Source of the DNA: Neoconidiobolus thromboides FSU 785
Taxonomy: Eukaryota; Entomophthoromycota; Entomophthoromycetes; Entomophthorales; Neoconidiobolaceae
DNA length: 64,000 nucleotides
NCBI GenBank assembly: GCA_025603075.1
Contig: MU626270.1
Coordinates: 62,001 to 126,000, forward strand
Reading direction: 5' to 3'
Shown piece by piece: positions 1 through 14,170 of this stretch. How positions within the stretch are numbered: the stretch's first letter is position 1; each line of letters begins with the position of its first letter. The notes under the pieces are model-generated. The model was given only the letters and a program-made list of their open reading frames with translations, was not told the origin of the DNA and did no database searches. The position numbers and the translations under genes were made by a program.

Positions 1-532
1 TTGAAGAAAATGAGTTTTCTAATAAAGTTGGACAATGCCCAAACTCATTTAAAACAACTTGTTCGCAAATTATGTTAGATCATTGGAAACCCATTGCAGT
101 AATGTGTGGCTTTGATCATTATAAAATGAGAGATATTGTATGGTATTCTTTATTCACCTATTTGAACTCGATTTGTGATAAGAGTTAGTTAACGTTACCA
201 AGACATTTATGTAAAGTAAAAGAGATAGATCAAACAGAACATGAACTGTTTTCATTATGGCGTATATTAACTAGCTTACCAAATTACCAAAATGACGAAA
301 GAGCATTCTCACAAGGTCTTAAGGTGGATTAAACTTAATCATTGCTTGGGAAATAAAATGCTATAAGAACATACTTTTAAAGCAAGAACTTAACTGGCCT
401 GAGTTTATTCATCATCAAAAATTGAATTTTATTAGAGGTGGAAATTTGGTTAGTAGAGAACTTACACTACTCATTTTGGGGTTTCTAAATTGTACAGTAT
501 CTGATAAACACAAAAATAAAATTGAATTTTAA
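1..532 (+). pseudogene. Decayed 3' end of a protein gene, possibly a fungal transcription factor
   Basis: The reading frame starting at base 3 is open from the window edge and reads like real protein (it includes MLDHWKPIAVMCGFDHYKM and DIVWYSLFTYLNS). It is broken by an in-frame TAG at 186-188, then continues in the same frame (LFSLWRILTSLPNYQ) to about base 327. A shift of frame near 321-331 is needed to continue with LNLIIAWEIKCYKNILLKQE and FIRGGNLVSRELTLLIL, ending at TAA 530-532. No intron of believable size removes the TAG or the shift. The style of the sequence recalls the C-terminal part of fungal zinc-cluster regulators, and one such gene lies at the other end of the window, but no diagnostic motif is visible, so that assignment is inference. 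It converges on MDV1. A sequencing error could explain one break, less easily two. Confidence 0.55.
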
Positions 533-792
533 GAGTTTGGAACAAAAGTAGAATATATGTGCGTATATTATTAATGAAAATAAATTAGGTAATTCATTTA
601 TTTTTATTATTATATTATATTATCATTAATATTATATCTAATAAAAAACAACTATACCTAAATAATTTTATTAGAAGAATGAAATAAAAAGAACTAAATT
701 ACAAAGCTATTATTTCAATAACTTTATAACTTAATAAAAGTATAAAAATTTAAAAAAACTTTTTCTATTTATAAATTGAAAAAACCATGATT

Positions 793-2945
793 TTAACTAT
801 TAACATTCCAAAATCTAAGATAACCATTTTTAGTCCCACCAATTAATAAATTGTCTCTAGTTAAATGTAAACCCCATGAAGTAGATTGTAACCCAGATAA
901 TTGTTTCTTTTGAAAGGTAGTTCTTTGATAAACCTAAAATATGAAAAGTAAAAAAGTCTATAAAACCTTATTTTTAAAAAAAAGCTTACCTCCACCTCTT
1001 CTTTATCACAACTTGTGAATATATTTTTAGAATTAAATTGTAAATCTAGAACAATATCTTCATATTTAATACTTTCCAATTGTTTGCCTGTTCTTAAATC
1101 AAATATCTTCACTGTGTGATCCAAGGAGCCAGAGATCAAATGGAAAGTATCAAAATTTAATGAAGTAATATTATTTTGATGACCTGCCAATGATCGATGA
1201 CATTGCCCTGTTCTTAAATCCCACATACGAATGATACCATCATTTGTGCCTGATGCTAAAGCACGAGAATAAAATTTAATTGTACCAACGATACTATTTA
1301 ATATATTATAATTATTTCCTTTTGATTCTAATACACTTATTATTTTGTTTTGTTTTTGATTGATTGAGTTTAAATTCATTTGCCAAGTACAATCAAATGT
1401 ACTAATTAATTTACCATTTTCTAAATCCCATTGTTTAATTGTACCATCATTAGATCCAGATAATGCATAATTACAATCCATATCTAAACATTTGATATAA
1501 CTTTTATGACCTTTTAAAGTAAATGAAGGTAATGCTTGTGCTGGAGGTAATGAAAAAGAAGGTGGTGCTGAATAGATAGATAATTCAGATTCTGGTTTTA
1601 AACTATTTGGACTTAAACTGGGTAATAAATTAGGCGACAATAATGGTTTTTCAATTATTTCTTCTTCTTCTTCTTTATTGCAAATTTGTTCTGTTACTTC
1701 TAATAATGACCTTGTATTGTAGATTCTTAAATTACTATCTTTTCCTCCTCCTATTAAGATTCCGTCGTTGATTTTGATATCATAAACATTTCCTAAAATA
1801 AACATAATATACGTTAATGATATAAAAATAGTATTATTATAATAAAGCTTACCAAATTTTGCCGGTATTTCATATAAATTTTCATAACTATCATAAGCTT
1901 TCATATCCCAAAGTTTAATGTTACCATCAACTTCTGAAGTAGCTAATAATTGAGTTTTTTCATCCGAATGAATCGAATTTACTATAGAATCATGGGCCTT
2001 AAAAATCTAAATTAAACAAATAATTAAATAAGTGACATAATAATATAACAATCGGCTTACCATTGGATAAACATTGTTAGAAATAACGGATCCTTCTACT
2101 GATTTTACACTGGTAAGTTCATGCTGATGCACTTCTTCTGTATCCATTGTTATTTCAATCTTGATCTCTTCTTTCTCCTCTATCGTCTCATTAAATTCTT
2201 CAAATTCAACAACTTGATTAATCTCCTCTTTTTCATCTTGTTTAATATTAGCTATTGGAGTTTCTATGTCATCCGTTTCCTTAATTTCATCCTTTTCTTG
2301 AGCCTCATTGTCTTCCACAACAGGCTGTAGCTGTAAACTTAATAAATTTAAATCATCTTCCATTTGATTCAATTCTAATTCCAGTCTATTCTTTTTTTTC
2401 ATAATTTTATCCATTTTATCATCATATGATTTTATCTTTGCTTTAATCGTTTCGACTTCTTTTTCCTTCTTTTTAAGTTTCAGTAATATATTACTCCCTT
2501 CCCCACTCTCACTCTCCTCATAGCCCACCCCATTAACCACACTTGATTCTGGAGTATCATCTTTCCTCTCATCTTTGTGAATAAAACCAGAATATAACGT
2601 ATTTCCATTACTATAGACACTATCAATATCATCATCCACATCCATATCCAATCCTTTACTTCCTTCTTCACCAGAAGTTATTCGATTTTGATTCCCACCA
2701 CCTACCGATTTTTTCAATATATTTAGTAATAATTGTTGGAATGTTGAGGGGCTGAATAATAATTGAGAAGTGGCCTGAGTTATTCCTTTGATTGTTTGAG
2801 TAAGATTGGTGATGGGAGTGATGTCCATAGTACTTAAAGGAGTTAGATAAGAGAGTTCATGAGAGGGTGTTGGTTCAGGAGCAGATAGCGAGGATATTAT
2901 TTTTTTCTTTCGTGTCTTTTTTTTGCGTTGATTGACAGCCTCCAT
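793..2945 (-). CDS. MDV1: Mdv1/Caf4-type mitochondrial division WD40 protein
   Basis: Four exons (2945-2061, 2006-1853, 1792-990, 933-793) join in frame to about 660 residues; the introns are 54-60 nt with GTAAGC donors. Residues 1-150 are polar and low in complexity. Residues about 155-205 are a heptad-like coiled coil (KKEKEVETIKAKIKSYDDKM onward). From about 296 there are seven WD40-type blades, with endings such as GNIKLWD, GTIKQWD, GIIRMWD and HTVKIFD and a final YLRFWNVNS. An N-terminal extension, a central coiled coil and seven blades is the layout of Mdv1/Caf4. In yeast these link Fis1 on the mitochondrial outer membrane to the dynamin Dnm1 and promote fission. Length is close to the roughly 700 residues of yeast Mdv1. 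Another coiled-coil WD40 protein is the alternative, less likely. The start is the first ATG of the coding frame. Confidence 0.75.
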
Positions 2946-3449
2946 TTGTTTTTTTAAAGATAAATTAAGAAATTGAACTTTAAGTTACGTTCTAATGAGT
3001 TTTTAGTTTGTAAGGGATATTTTTGGAGTAAATTTGAATTAGGTCATTTTTAAATTTTTGCAAAGATAAATATGATTAAAATCATAATTAAACAATAAAA
3101 AATCAAAGAAAATAAACAATCGATACATTAACTATTTAATTTCGTAAATAATAGAGAATAAGATAGGAAAATTATAAGATATAGACAACATTGATTTTAA
3201 ACATAGTAAAATAGACATATTAGAAAAACATAGTTCTATAATGCAATGAAATTTATAATCTAAATTATTAATTAGATTAAAGACTATTACTTATTATATT
3301 AGATTGATATTTAATAGAATCGATTAATAGAGGATAGTAATTGCTATTACTTTTTAACGTATTTATAAAGTTCAGATATGCTCATATGAAGTATATACAC
3401 GACCAATGTTCAACAATAGGGTGAGTAACTATTTTTAAGTTCATTTTAC
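2946..3449. other. Intergenic, AT-rich
   Basis: Upstream of the MDV1 start and downstream of the RGP1 stop. No ORF, repeat copy or RNA gene was recognised. It must contain the MDV1 promoter, but no motif stands out. Confidence 0.6.
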
Positions 3450-5753
3450 TCATGGGAGAAAATTTCTTTCCAATTGAAAAGAATGGGAAGAACGATACAA
3501 TTTAGCATAATTTGGATTGGTAGGTAATAATTGAATGGGTACTAAACAAGTCAATTTTTCTAATAAATTAGTATTACCATTTTGTATTTTATTTAATGTT
3601 CGAAATCGATCAATACTAGTACTTAATATATTCTGTTCATTTCTTTCTCCTACCATAAATTCAATTCTTAATCGATAACCTAATTCAACTGTAGTAATAA
3701 TATATTAGCTATTATGAAAATTATAATATATTAATTATAAATTATCTTACCAACAGTAGTTTCAAAATTAGGTGTACATGTAGTAGGAATAGTTAAATCA
3801 ATAGCTATCCTATCCTTATTAATTAGTAGGCATTGTTGATGAGTTAATATTTGCCGTGTCATTTGATCTGTACGATGTTTCGGATGATGAGAATAACCTT
3901 CTTTTAAAGTTTCAAAACTTTCTAAAGTTACTGATACCTAATAGCAGTTTATTAATTTAACTCAATTTAACTTGTTTAATCAATAAATTTATTTACTTGA
4001 TAACATTTAACTGGGGATGGTACAAATTGTATAATTGTATTTACAGAATCACCAATTCGATAATATGGTTTTTTTAAATATAATTTACCAATTATTGTAT
4101 CATCTTTAGAGATCGTATAATTTACTAATAAAAACATATTATAGGTATGTTATTATCATTGTATTGTTTTAACTTACTTGGTTTAGTTCTTCTAGTTAAT
4201 TGATGAACCGCTTTTAAACATTGAGATTCAATATCTAACATGTTAAATTGCAACTCATTTTCTAAATCTAAATCTTCTTCTTCTTCATCCAAATTTAAAC
4301 TTTTTAATCCGTTGTTAATAAATTCTTGAATATTTGTATTTACTAAATAAAGTTAACAAATCAGTCATTAAATAAATAAATAATAATAATATATAATAGT
4401 TTACCACTTGTTTGGTATTTTTTAATTTTAATTTTATCTTGATTATTTTTTACAATAGCATCATCCGAATATATTAACTCAGGTTGTAATAAATTATATA
4501 TTGATGATTCTCCATATTCTACAATATGGATTTGATAAACAAACATGAAAAGATTAATATAATAATAAATTTTACCATTCTTAGTATTGAATAATCTAAA
4601 AGGCAATTGAACTACGTTGGGTTCTAAAGTAATTTCACCTTGTTGAGTACCTAATATTAAATAATATAAAAATCTTGCTGATTTTCCCCTATAACTAGGT
4701 GGTAAATTTTCAGGTAGTTGAATTTCATAATCATCTATTAATAGTAATTATATAAAATCTTCTATTTTATTATTTAAATTAAATTAAAGCTTACATATCA
4801 CTGATTCCCCAGGTTCCAATGTAATATCACAAAATAAAACTGATGGTGGTGTAGAATAAACTGGGAATAATTTACTTTCTAAATAAATAAAAATACTATT
4901 AACAATAAGCTCATTATTCCAAAACAATAAACCATTACCACCCTGTCTCTTTAAATCTGCCATTGTTGAATTTTTTGAATTCCCATTTATAAAAGTAGAA
5001 GCATTATAACCAAAAGTACCACCCCCTAAACTACCACCATGACCTACACCATTAGCAGCCCTATACATTCTTTTCTCTTTTAATGGCTCAAAAGCATTTG
5101 TTTGTACTAAATTTTCATCTAATACAAAGTGACCCACTAATTGAGCAAAACCCCATAATAATTTTTCTTTTTTAGCTATGGGTGTATTGTTGACTATTTT
5201 TATTCATTTAATATCTAAGTTAAAAGTTAAAATTTAGCTTACCATTTAAAGATTTGTTATCTGCCCCTAAAGTAGAAAACGAAGAAAACCATGAGGATAC
5301 AGAAGATGGTCGAAAATTTCTTAATTGTGAATGTATATTGGTTACTTCTTCTGAATTTCTAAAATGTGGCATACTTTGTGTACTTTGATGATTGGATTCC
5401 ATATCTTTTTTATTAGCTTCATCCCCTTCCATCCCTTCTCCCTGATAATAAGACGTACTCGAGTTTGATCTATTTGGTTTAAATCCCATAGAACCAAATC
5501 GATTATAAGATTCAGTGCTTGATCTTGAACTGGGAGCACTTTTAATATCATCAACGTTACATTCACTCAAAGAAGAATTTTTTCTTAACCGGGATTTTAA
5601 TATTTCATTGCCATTTCCTCGATAACCTTTTTCTTCTATTGGTATGATATCCTCTTTTTGTATACAATTGATAAACTTAAAAGATACTCTTAATTTTTCA
5701 TTACAATAGAACACCCCTTCTTGGTGGAAATTGACTTGTACTTGGATCGTCAT
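3450..5753 (-). CDS. RGP1: Rgp1-like subunit of the Ric1-Rgp1 guanine nucleotide exchange factor
   Basis: Eight exons separated by seven short introns (about 5242-5194, 4794-4735, 4575-4519, 4404-4342, 4175-4125, 3997-3938, 3747-3692) join in frame to roughly 635 residues. The N terminus (MTIQVQVNFHQEGVFYCNEK) is a beta-rich arrestin-like start. Conserved Rgp1 blocks follow in order: LLWGFAQLVGHFVLDENLVQ; STPPSVLFCDITLEPGES; ENLPPSYRGKSARFLYYL; LPFRLFN; a block around YTISKDDTIIGKLYLKKPYY; and a C-terminal ...LLPTNP. In yeast and animals Rgp1 pairs with Ric1 on Golgi membranes to activate Ypt6/Rab6 for retrograde traffic. Between the N-terminal strands and the WGFAQ block sits a Ser/Asn-rich insertion of about 130 residues, likely disordered. 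Codon 1 is the only ATG in the first exon consistent with the family start. Confidence 0.85.
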
Positions 5754-7392
5754 TAGCTATTAGTTGGAAAAATATTATAAAAAATGCTCTTTTTTGTTCA
5801 TTCTTTGATCTGAGTTTTTTACTTGCTTGCTAATTTTTGACTTCAATTTTAATGCTTTAATTGGTGGTTATTACTATTCAGTTTCCAGTTTTTTTGAGTG
5901 GCTTCATAGTTCACTTTTACCTAGTTTGGTCATTGTCAGCTCTTTTTTTCGAAAATTTATGGAGCAATTTTACACTTAATTTATCTCTCGTTTCTTGATT
6001 ATTTTGATTACTTTATTTTAGTGATCAAAACTATTGAAACTTATAATTGTTCATTTCATATTCAAGTAGTTCTAATGATAATAAATATAAGCAATAATTA
6101 ATTGACCTATTCAATATAAGATTGTTTTTTTGGTTTCATCACTTTTTCCATTTTCTAAGCACTATTTAAGTGGAAAGGAGGCTATCAGCAAAACTCTTAA
6201 ACAAAAAAATATACTACTAAATATTAGTTTTTATTGAAGCTTATTTTTAAAAAATCCAAAAGTTGGAGTGCCCTGTAAATTTTTGTTAAAATTGATTAAA
6301 TATATATGTAACAAGGGTAAAAAATCAAAGAGTGAACGATCAACAGATATATATTTATTGATTAAGGCACATGAACTCCTGAAACATGTAAAGAAAAAAA
6401 TTACAGGGAGAGATCTTTAGTATCATCTAAAAATATAACCTAATATTTTCAAAAATCTGATTTAACGTCTGAGATTGTTACATGTCAATATGCGTTTTTT
6501 AGCCGAGAGCTTACAATCATAGTAAAAAGATGTATAACTAGAGCAACAACTTTCACTCTTTATTTCGTTTATATTTTTAAATAATTTTTATTCATTATAA
6601 TTAACAACGTTGTATTCACTTTTATATTGATATTTAATATGATTTATTAAATTTAATGATCCAGTTTACAAATTATTAAAGTTAACTTAGTAGATCCGCT
6701 GCAATTATTTTAAATATAGGAAGTTATAAAAATTATAATAGCAACTTAGTTTAATTTCAAAATAAGTATTCTCAACAGTTTATCATAAGCTTTTTCATCA
6801 AGTTTAATATCTGACTTGATTTTAAATAAAGCATAATAATGTGCTGCTAAATGATTTTAATAGAAATAATCAAAAATATAATCGATATAAAATAATAAAG
6901 TATTTATTTAGACTTTGATATATATTCATTATTTCAAAATTAACAAATCTGGCTTAACTTGTAGTGACAATAATATTGAAGCAGATTATTCGAACATTAG
7001 TGGAAACTCAAATATGACTAATAGTATCTTTTTTTGAGCCATTGCCTTCAAGTTTTTAATATGGTTTTTTAGCAAGTAACTAAGGGGTAGAAAGTTAAGT
7101 GCTTTTAAAGATTTAGCTTTTAATTCATACTAAAGCTCTATTTAAAATATTAAAATGTTATATTTCTTTTTTTGTTAAGTCAATAATAACATTCTCTCTT
7201 TTTCTTAGTTCTTTTTTATCTCTTATTGACTTTTATTTATTATATTAAAACACTTGGATTTCAACTTACAATAATTTAAAATGTTAATAGCAATATGAGA
7301 ATGCTTTTGCCTCAGTATTCATTGATTATTTATGAAATAAAAATCAAAAAAAAAACATTCAAATAAGACAAAGTTACTCAAAAAAATAAAAT
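5754..7392. other. Intergenic between RGP1 and RPT1
   Basis: About 1.6 kb without a believable ORF on either strand. It holds one degenerate copy of the foldback repeat (6121-6213) and otherwise plain AT-rich sequence with short poly-T and poly-A runs. RGP1 transcription must start at its left end. Confidence 0.6.
6121..6213 (-). repeat. Foldback MITE-like element, copy a (degenerate)
   Basis: Carries the family's internal signature in the rc orientation: a T-run followed by GGTTTCATCACTTTTTCC, then TAAGCACTATTTAAGTGGAA and a terminal ACTCTTAAACAAAAAAATA. Both GGGGATG-type ends are lost, so it is an old copy. The central six bases are AGCACT rather than the palindromic AGCGCT. Confidence 0.6.
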
Positions 7393-9152
<1,760 letters not shown>

Positions 9153-9353
9153 ACTGATTCTTTAAAATTTAAACTAGCTTTTAATGTAATTAAAATACAA
9201 TCTAACAAGTTTCAATTCTAAAATTTAACTTAATGAAAGCTTAGATGACGTTAAAAACTAAGCTAACCAGAAGAGGGATTGATTTTATTGGTGGAACTGT
9301 AATATTTTTGCAATTAATAATAGATAGAAAACATTTATTTTATTTATATAAGA

Positions 9354-10228
9354 TTAATGATAAATTGGAGTATCATTCGCATATTCTGAATAGAGATGAG
9401 CAATTGAGTTAAACCAAGCTAAAAGTACAGGAGTATCTTCACTTGCTTGAGCTTCCATTCCAATAATATTATCAAAATGAATGGGTGCTAAAATTCGAAC
9501 CCACTGTAAAGTCCCAAATAAAAGATAATCGGAATAGGTTACTAAAAGTGTATGATATTAGCGAACATTAAAACATTATTAACAAATTACCAGTTTCACC
9601 TTCGAGATATTTATAGGTCTTTAGAGTACTAATGAAGGGTTTTAAAGCATTGAAAATCTGAAGATAAATTGGGCCAGGTTCTTCAGCAATCTGCTCCAAA
9701 GGTTTATTGAACTGAGTCTCTCTTAAATTTTTAAAATAAACTTTATCTTCCCCGTGCAAATTATCGTAAATGTGTAACACACACAGATTAAACAATTTTC
9801 CCATATGAGTTGAAATATAATTTTCTAAGAAGAAAGAATATTCTTTTCCATTTGGAAATAGCAAAGGTCGATCGCTATATTTGTCTTCTAAATATTCTGC
9901 AATATCCCTACTATTAGCTACTACCTCATCATCATCCACTAGTAGTGGAGTTAACTTCCATTTATTATTACTGATTATAAAGGTTAATTTGATTTTTTGA
10001 ATACTTAAATGAAACTACCTTATCTTTGGTATTTCAGTTTGTATTTGGTGAAAAGTTAGATCTACCTTTTCAAACAGTAAATCCTATATATTGAATTAGC
10101 TACTCATTAGGTAAGCGTTCAAGTTGTCGATTTACCTTATGTTTTAGACATAGCCTTACTCTCCAACCAAAGGAACTAAAGTTTACGCCATCCGTATGAT
10201 CAACTAAATCATATACTTTTAGTCTCAT
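9354..10228 (-). CDS. Glutathione S-transferase-like protein (beta-etherase-like subgroup)
   Basis: Four exons join in frame to about 250 residues, from MRLKVYDLVDHTDGVNFSSF to ANDTPIYH. The thioredoxin-fold N-terminal domain has FSSFGWRVRLCLKHKDLLFE, then WKLTPLLVDDDEVVANSRDI and AEYLEDKYSDRPLLFP, which are the cis-Pro and Ser/Asp glutathione-binding positions of the family. The helical C-terminal domain follows and includes a WVRILAPIHF segment. The S-x-F-x-W-R active-site region resembles the LigE/ustS-like fungal GSTs (GST_N with SPFxWR) rather than Ure2 or omega classes. The likely role is glutathione conjugation or reduction of a small molecule; the substrate cannot be inferred. The first ATG is 10228. 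Confidence 0.75.
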
Positions 10229-11564
10229 TTTATTTTAGTAAAAATGGATTGATTGTGTTTAAATTTGTAACTTTAATTTTTGGTATTAATTTTTGTGTTC
10301 AATTTTTACATCTTACCGTTTATTAAAAATGCTGTTTGGAACAATAATCAAACTAAATCTATCATGTTGTATTTACCATATTACATTAATATAATAGTTT
10401 TCTAATTTAGTCTAAATTTCCAAATTCCCTTTTATTCCTTATTTCTATTTACTACCTATCTCATTTAAAATTTAGATCATTTTAACACAAATGTGCCAAA
10501 TATTATGATTAAAGGAACAGCTATATACCTAATTTCATTCATACGTTAATCAACCCCTAATAGTATAAGTTTTATATTTTATTTTATTGTATTGCTTTAA
10601 AAGTATAATTCATTATCCACGATTACTAATAAAACTATGATGATTTTTAATGGAATATTTAATTTATTATGCTATTATTAATATAATTTATATAACGATA
10701 AAACTGATATAGATAGTTCAATGTTTCTATCTGTTTGATTAAAGTAAGCATTTTGGGGGTTAGATCATCATTCTAGAGGTAAAGTTTAAAGAATATATGG
10801 GGATGTATTTTTGTGTTTAAGAATTTTACTAACAATCTTTCTACTTAAATAGCGCTTAAAAAATGGAAAAGTAATGAAATCAAAAAAAACATCCCCATAT
10901 CTTTAAGTTCGATTAGATACTAGATTTAAAATATCATATTCGAATACCTATCCCTTTTACTATTTCATTTATTATAGTATCGTTTATAAATATAAAATTA
11001 TAAAGCAATCCCATTTTTAGTAATAGTAATTCACAAAACATCTATTAAAAAAATTTTGATATACCATAAAATACTGCTTTATTAATTGCTCCATTATGTT
11101 AGATATTAAAGTTATTTCACCTACTTGTTACTAAATCAACAGCATGATTATATAAGAGAACATCATTTTTAATATTTCTCCTACAAAATAAATTTATTCT
11201 AGAAAAGACTATTTAGCTAAGTAACCAAAATATTATATCTTTAAAATAATAATAAGCTAAGGATTTATTAAGATAGTATCGTTATTTAAAGCTATGGTAT
11301 TATACCAAAATACTAGATAGAGTTAGTATACTCTTTTAGATTTTTGATTAAGTTTATTTATAGCAAATTGTAGTAGCTTCAAAACAAATCCGAAAATTAG
11401 CAAACAAACTAAAATTCTAGAGATACTCCGTGAGATTTAAAAATAACAAACCCCTTATTTGTCCGTGAAAGTAAAAAAACGGAACATTATGTAAAATATA
11501 AATAATAAAAAATAGACTTCTTTTTGTCCTTTTATCCATAAGCCTACTACGAACAAACCATAAC
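10229..11564. other. Intergenic, divergent promoter region
   Basis: About 1.3 kb between the GST start (-) and the small secreted-protein start (+), so it must contain both promoters. It holds one near-intact foldback repeat (10795-10900). No other feature was recognised. Confidence 0.55.
10795..10900 (+). repeat. Foldback MITE-like element, copy b
   Basis: A 106-bp copy with near-perfect ends: ATATGGGGATGTATTTTTG at the left and CATCCCCATAT at the right. The interior reads GTGTTTAAGAATTTTACTAA and then AAATAGCGCTTAAAAAATGG. The two halves are imperfectly complementary around AGCGCT. Confidence 0.85.
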
Positions 11565-11918
11565 ATGAGATTTTTCATCTTTTTTTTCCTATTAATTGCT
11601 TGCCTTCAAGCCTTCCATATATCTGATAACCTTTCTTTACACTCCATCAAAGAGCGTGCCCAAAAGGTAGTGAAAGATTTAAAAGAACATTTACCTTTTC
11701 ATCATAACGACAAAAGAGATGTTACGCCTGATAGTATTATCAATGGTATTGGTGAAGTAGTCGAAAAAGCAACTGGTTGGAACATCACTGATAAATCAAA
11801 GAATAATAATAATGGTCAAAGTCTCTCTAAAAGCTCATCAAATAGCATACTCTCTTATGGCTCACCAAACTACATCATCTTCTCCGTGATGTTGATGTCG
11901 TTCTTTTATCTACTTTAA
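11565..11918 (+). CDS. Small secreted protein with probable GPI anchor signal
   Basis: A single-exon ORF of 117 codons. The first 16 residues (MRFFIFFFLLIACLQA) form a classic signal peptide with an A-x-A-like cleavage context before FH. The mature part has a basic amphipathic stretch (SIKERAQKVVKDLKEHL) and a dibasic K50-R51 that could be a Kex2-type processing site. A Ser/Asn-rich linker follows, and then a hydrophobic C terminus (YIIFSVMLMSFFYLL) that ends the protein, as in GPI-anchored surface proteins. There are no cysteines in the mature region. I do not recognise the family. Codon composition and the paired N- and C-terminal signals make it a believable gene, although it is short and isolated in a repeat-rich region. 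Confidence 0.6.
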   Translation: MRFFIFFFLLIACLQAFHISDNLSLHSIKERAQKVVKDLKEHLPFHHNDKRDVTPDSIINGIGEVVEKATGWNITDKSKNNNNGQSLSKSSSNSILSYGSPNYIIFSVMLMSFFYLL

Positions 11919-12117
11919 ACGAAATAGTTCGTTTAAACTCAGTACAACACTGATTTGTAAATTAATAAATTAATGTAGTTACATTTTAGTTACTTTTTAA
12001 AAACAGATTTATAATCTATTTAATGAAAGAGTGTTTGTAGATTAATTATAAAATTACTTAAGTCAAAAACGTGAGCCTTATTATAAAGATATTAAAACAT
12101 ACTAGATGTAATGTAAC

Positions 12118-12212
12118 ATACGAGGATGTATTTTTTTTCCTAATAATTTTTCCACTCAAATAGTGCTTAAAAAATGGAAAAGTAATGAAACCAAAAAAAC
12201 ATCCCCACATAT
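12118..12212 (+). repeat. Foldback MITE-like element, copy c
   Basis: The right end is good (AACATCCCCACAT). The left end is altered (ACATACGAGGATGTA) and about 12 bases of the GTGTTTAAGAATTTTAC segment are missing. The centre is AGTGCT. Confidence 0.75.
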
Positions 12213-12553
12213 TGAAATTTATTGGTTATGATTTTTAATTCATCTTCACTATAGATAGTTTAAATAGCTGTATCACTTAAATTATAGTCTTAATACTATT
12301 CCTTCTGATTTTAATACTTTTCTATAGTTTAGTAGTAGGATTTCAAATATTGTAGAACTAAAGTCTTTGATCAAACTAAAAATTAGATATTCAGTGTTAG
12401 ATTATTCCAGTCTAAAAAAGCTTGAATACGCACTAAATACTTCTCTTTACTTCCTGATCCTGCTTAATTAGTCTTCCTTTTAAGATTTTTTTTATCTATT
12501 TCATTGAAAAGAAATCAAAATTTAAATATTTAATTGAATATCTCCAAAAAGAA

Positions 12554-12658
12554 ATATGCAGTTGTATTTTGTGTTTAAGAATTTTACTAGCAATTTTTCC
12601 GCTCAGGTAGTGCTTAAAAGATAGAAAAAGTAATGAAGCTAAAAAAACACCCTCATAT
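12554..12658 (+). repeat. Foldback MITE-like element, copy d
   Basis: A 105-bp copy. Left end ATATGCAGTTGTATTTT is mutated. The interior GTGTTTAAGAATTTTACTAG and GTGCTTAAAAGATAGAAAAA match the family, and the right end is ACACCCTCATAT. Confidence 0.8.
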
Positions 12659-12773
12659 ATTTAATACAGATCCGTTAGTAAAATAAGTATTTATATATAA
12701 CTCCGTAAAATATTGCTAGTCTATTATTACAAGAATCATTAATAAAATCGCTACATTATATGGCAAAATGAAA

Positions 12774-12807
12774 ATATGAGGGTGTTTTTTTGGCTTCATT
12801 ACTTTAT
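12774..12807 (-). repeat. Foldback MITE-like element, copy e (truncated end)
   Basis: Only the end survives: ATATGAGGGTGTTTTTTTGG followed by CTTCATTACTTTAT, after which the match to the family stops abruptly. It lies 115 bp from copy d in the opposite orientation. Confidence 0.6.
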
Positions 12808-14170
12808 GCAGTAGATTGTAATGATATCGTAAACACATATATATTCTGCTCTGAATATGAAAATAAATAGTTGAGTTTTTAATTGCGTTCGATAGCAAGT
12901 TCCAGAGACCTGACTCAATAAAATAATTATGCTATATTATCATAAAATACGTCAAATGTCCTTTTAATTGAATTACTTTCAAACCTAGTGTTGTGTATAA
13001 ACTAAAAAAATACACCAAGGTTTATAAAATACGATGTATATGTATACTGTTTATAGCCGTCATATATGTAAGATGAATATCTTATAAATTTGTCATAACA
13101 TAATAGTTAAAGAATGACTAATCAAGTAATGAATAAAATCAGAATAAAGATAAATTTCTTGAAATTTAGTTTTTATTTATAAAGATATGTCCAATAACTA
13201 AAATTATTTCAGTCTTTATAATCACCTTGTATTAAATGTATTCTATTATATAACTTTAAAAGACTTACCACCAAAAACTTTGTAATACATATCAATAATT
13301 CTTTATTACGAATACAGCTGTTATTCTTTAATCTTTATATTTTTTATTAATGTATTATTTCTATGATCTCAGAATTTTAATAGTGAAATAAAATGATATA
13401 CCGGAAATATGTTTTGTAAAATTACTACTTATTAATTCCATTAAACATAAAACAGTTGCTCTTGTTGTAAAGTATTATTATAAATAGGTAATGTTTAAAA
13501 ATACTACAGCATTATGATACAAAATTAATCAAATTAACTTAAAGTGAAATCAAATACAATTATAAAAACCAATAACTTTAGTTGAAGATTTATAGCCATT
13601 AATTTTGATTTAAAACAAAGTATATAATTATGCTAAAATACTACATAGAATACTAAAAAATACTAGTTTAACAAATTCATTTTAACAATATTATAATCAA
13701 ATTCATGTTAAAACTCGTAAATTATTGAGACATTTGACAAAGATAAACAAAATATGAAATAAAGACATATACTATTAAAGCAACCAAATGCTAATAGCCA
13801 CATACTAAAATATTATCTGATTACTATTTATTTAAATTATATAGCTATACTTAGTCATATTTAAGACTTCAATATGTTTAATCTTAATATTCTAATTTGA
13901 ATTCTAAAATCGTAAAATTTGCATAAATCATAAAATTAACAAAAAAAATAAGCAGAACATAATATCAAGTTAAGACTTAGTGAGAAATATTCTTCCTTTT
14001 CACATCCTACAGCTTATACTAATTGTAAGGTGAGTTATTTGATTCAATAAGATATATAAAAGTGAAGGAATAAAATCAATAGTTATCAATAGCAGAAAAA
14101 ACAGAAGACCAAAAAATATTTTGATGGATGTAATTGACTAATTTTCTTATTCTAGACGGACTAAAATAAA

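Larger units (their letters stand above)
11919..14170. other. Intergenic, repeat-bearing
   Basis: About 2.2 kb without a credible gene. It holds three foldback repeat copies (12118-12212, 12554-12658 and a truncated one at 12774-12807) within 700 bp, and is otherwise plain AT-rich sequence. The right end must contain the RPL15 promoter. Confidence 0.55.

Noticed and set aside
12716-12898. Minus-strand 60-codon frame
   Set aside because: It overlaps a truncated foldback copy, and composition gives no sign of selection.
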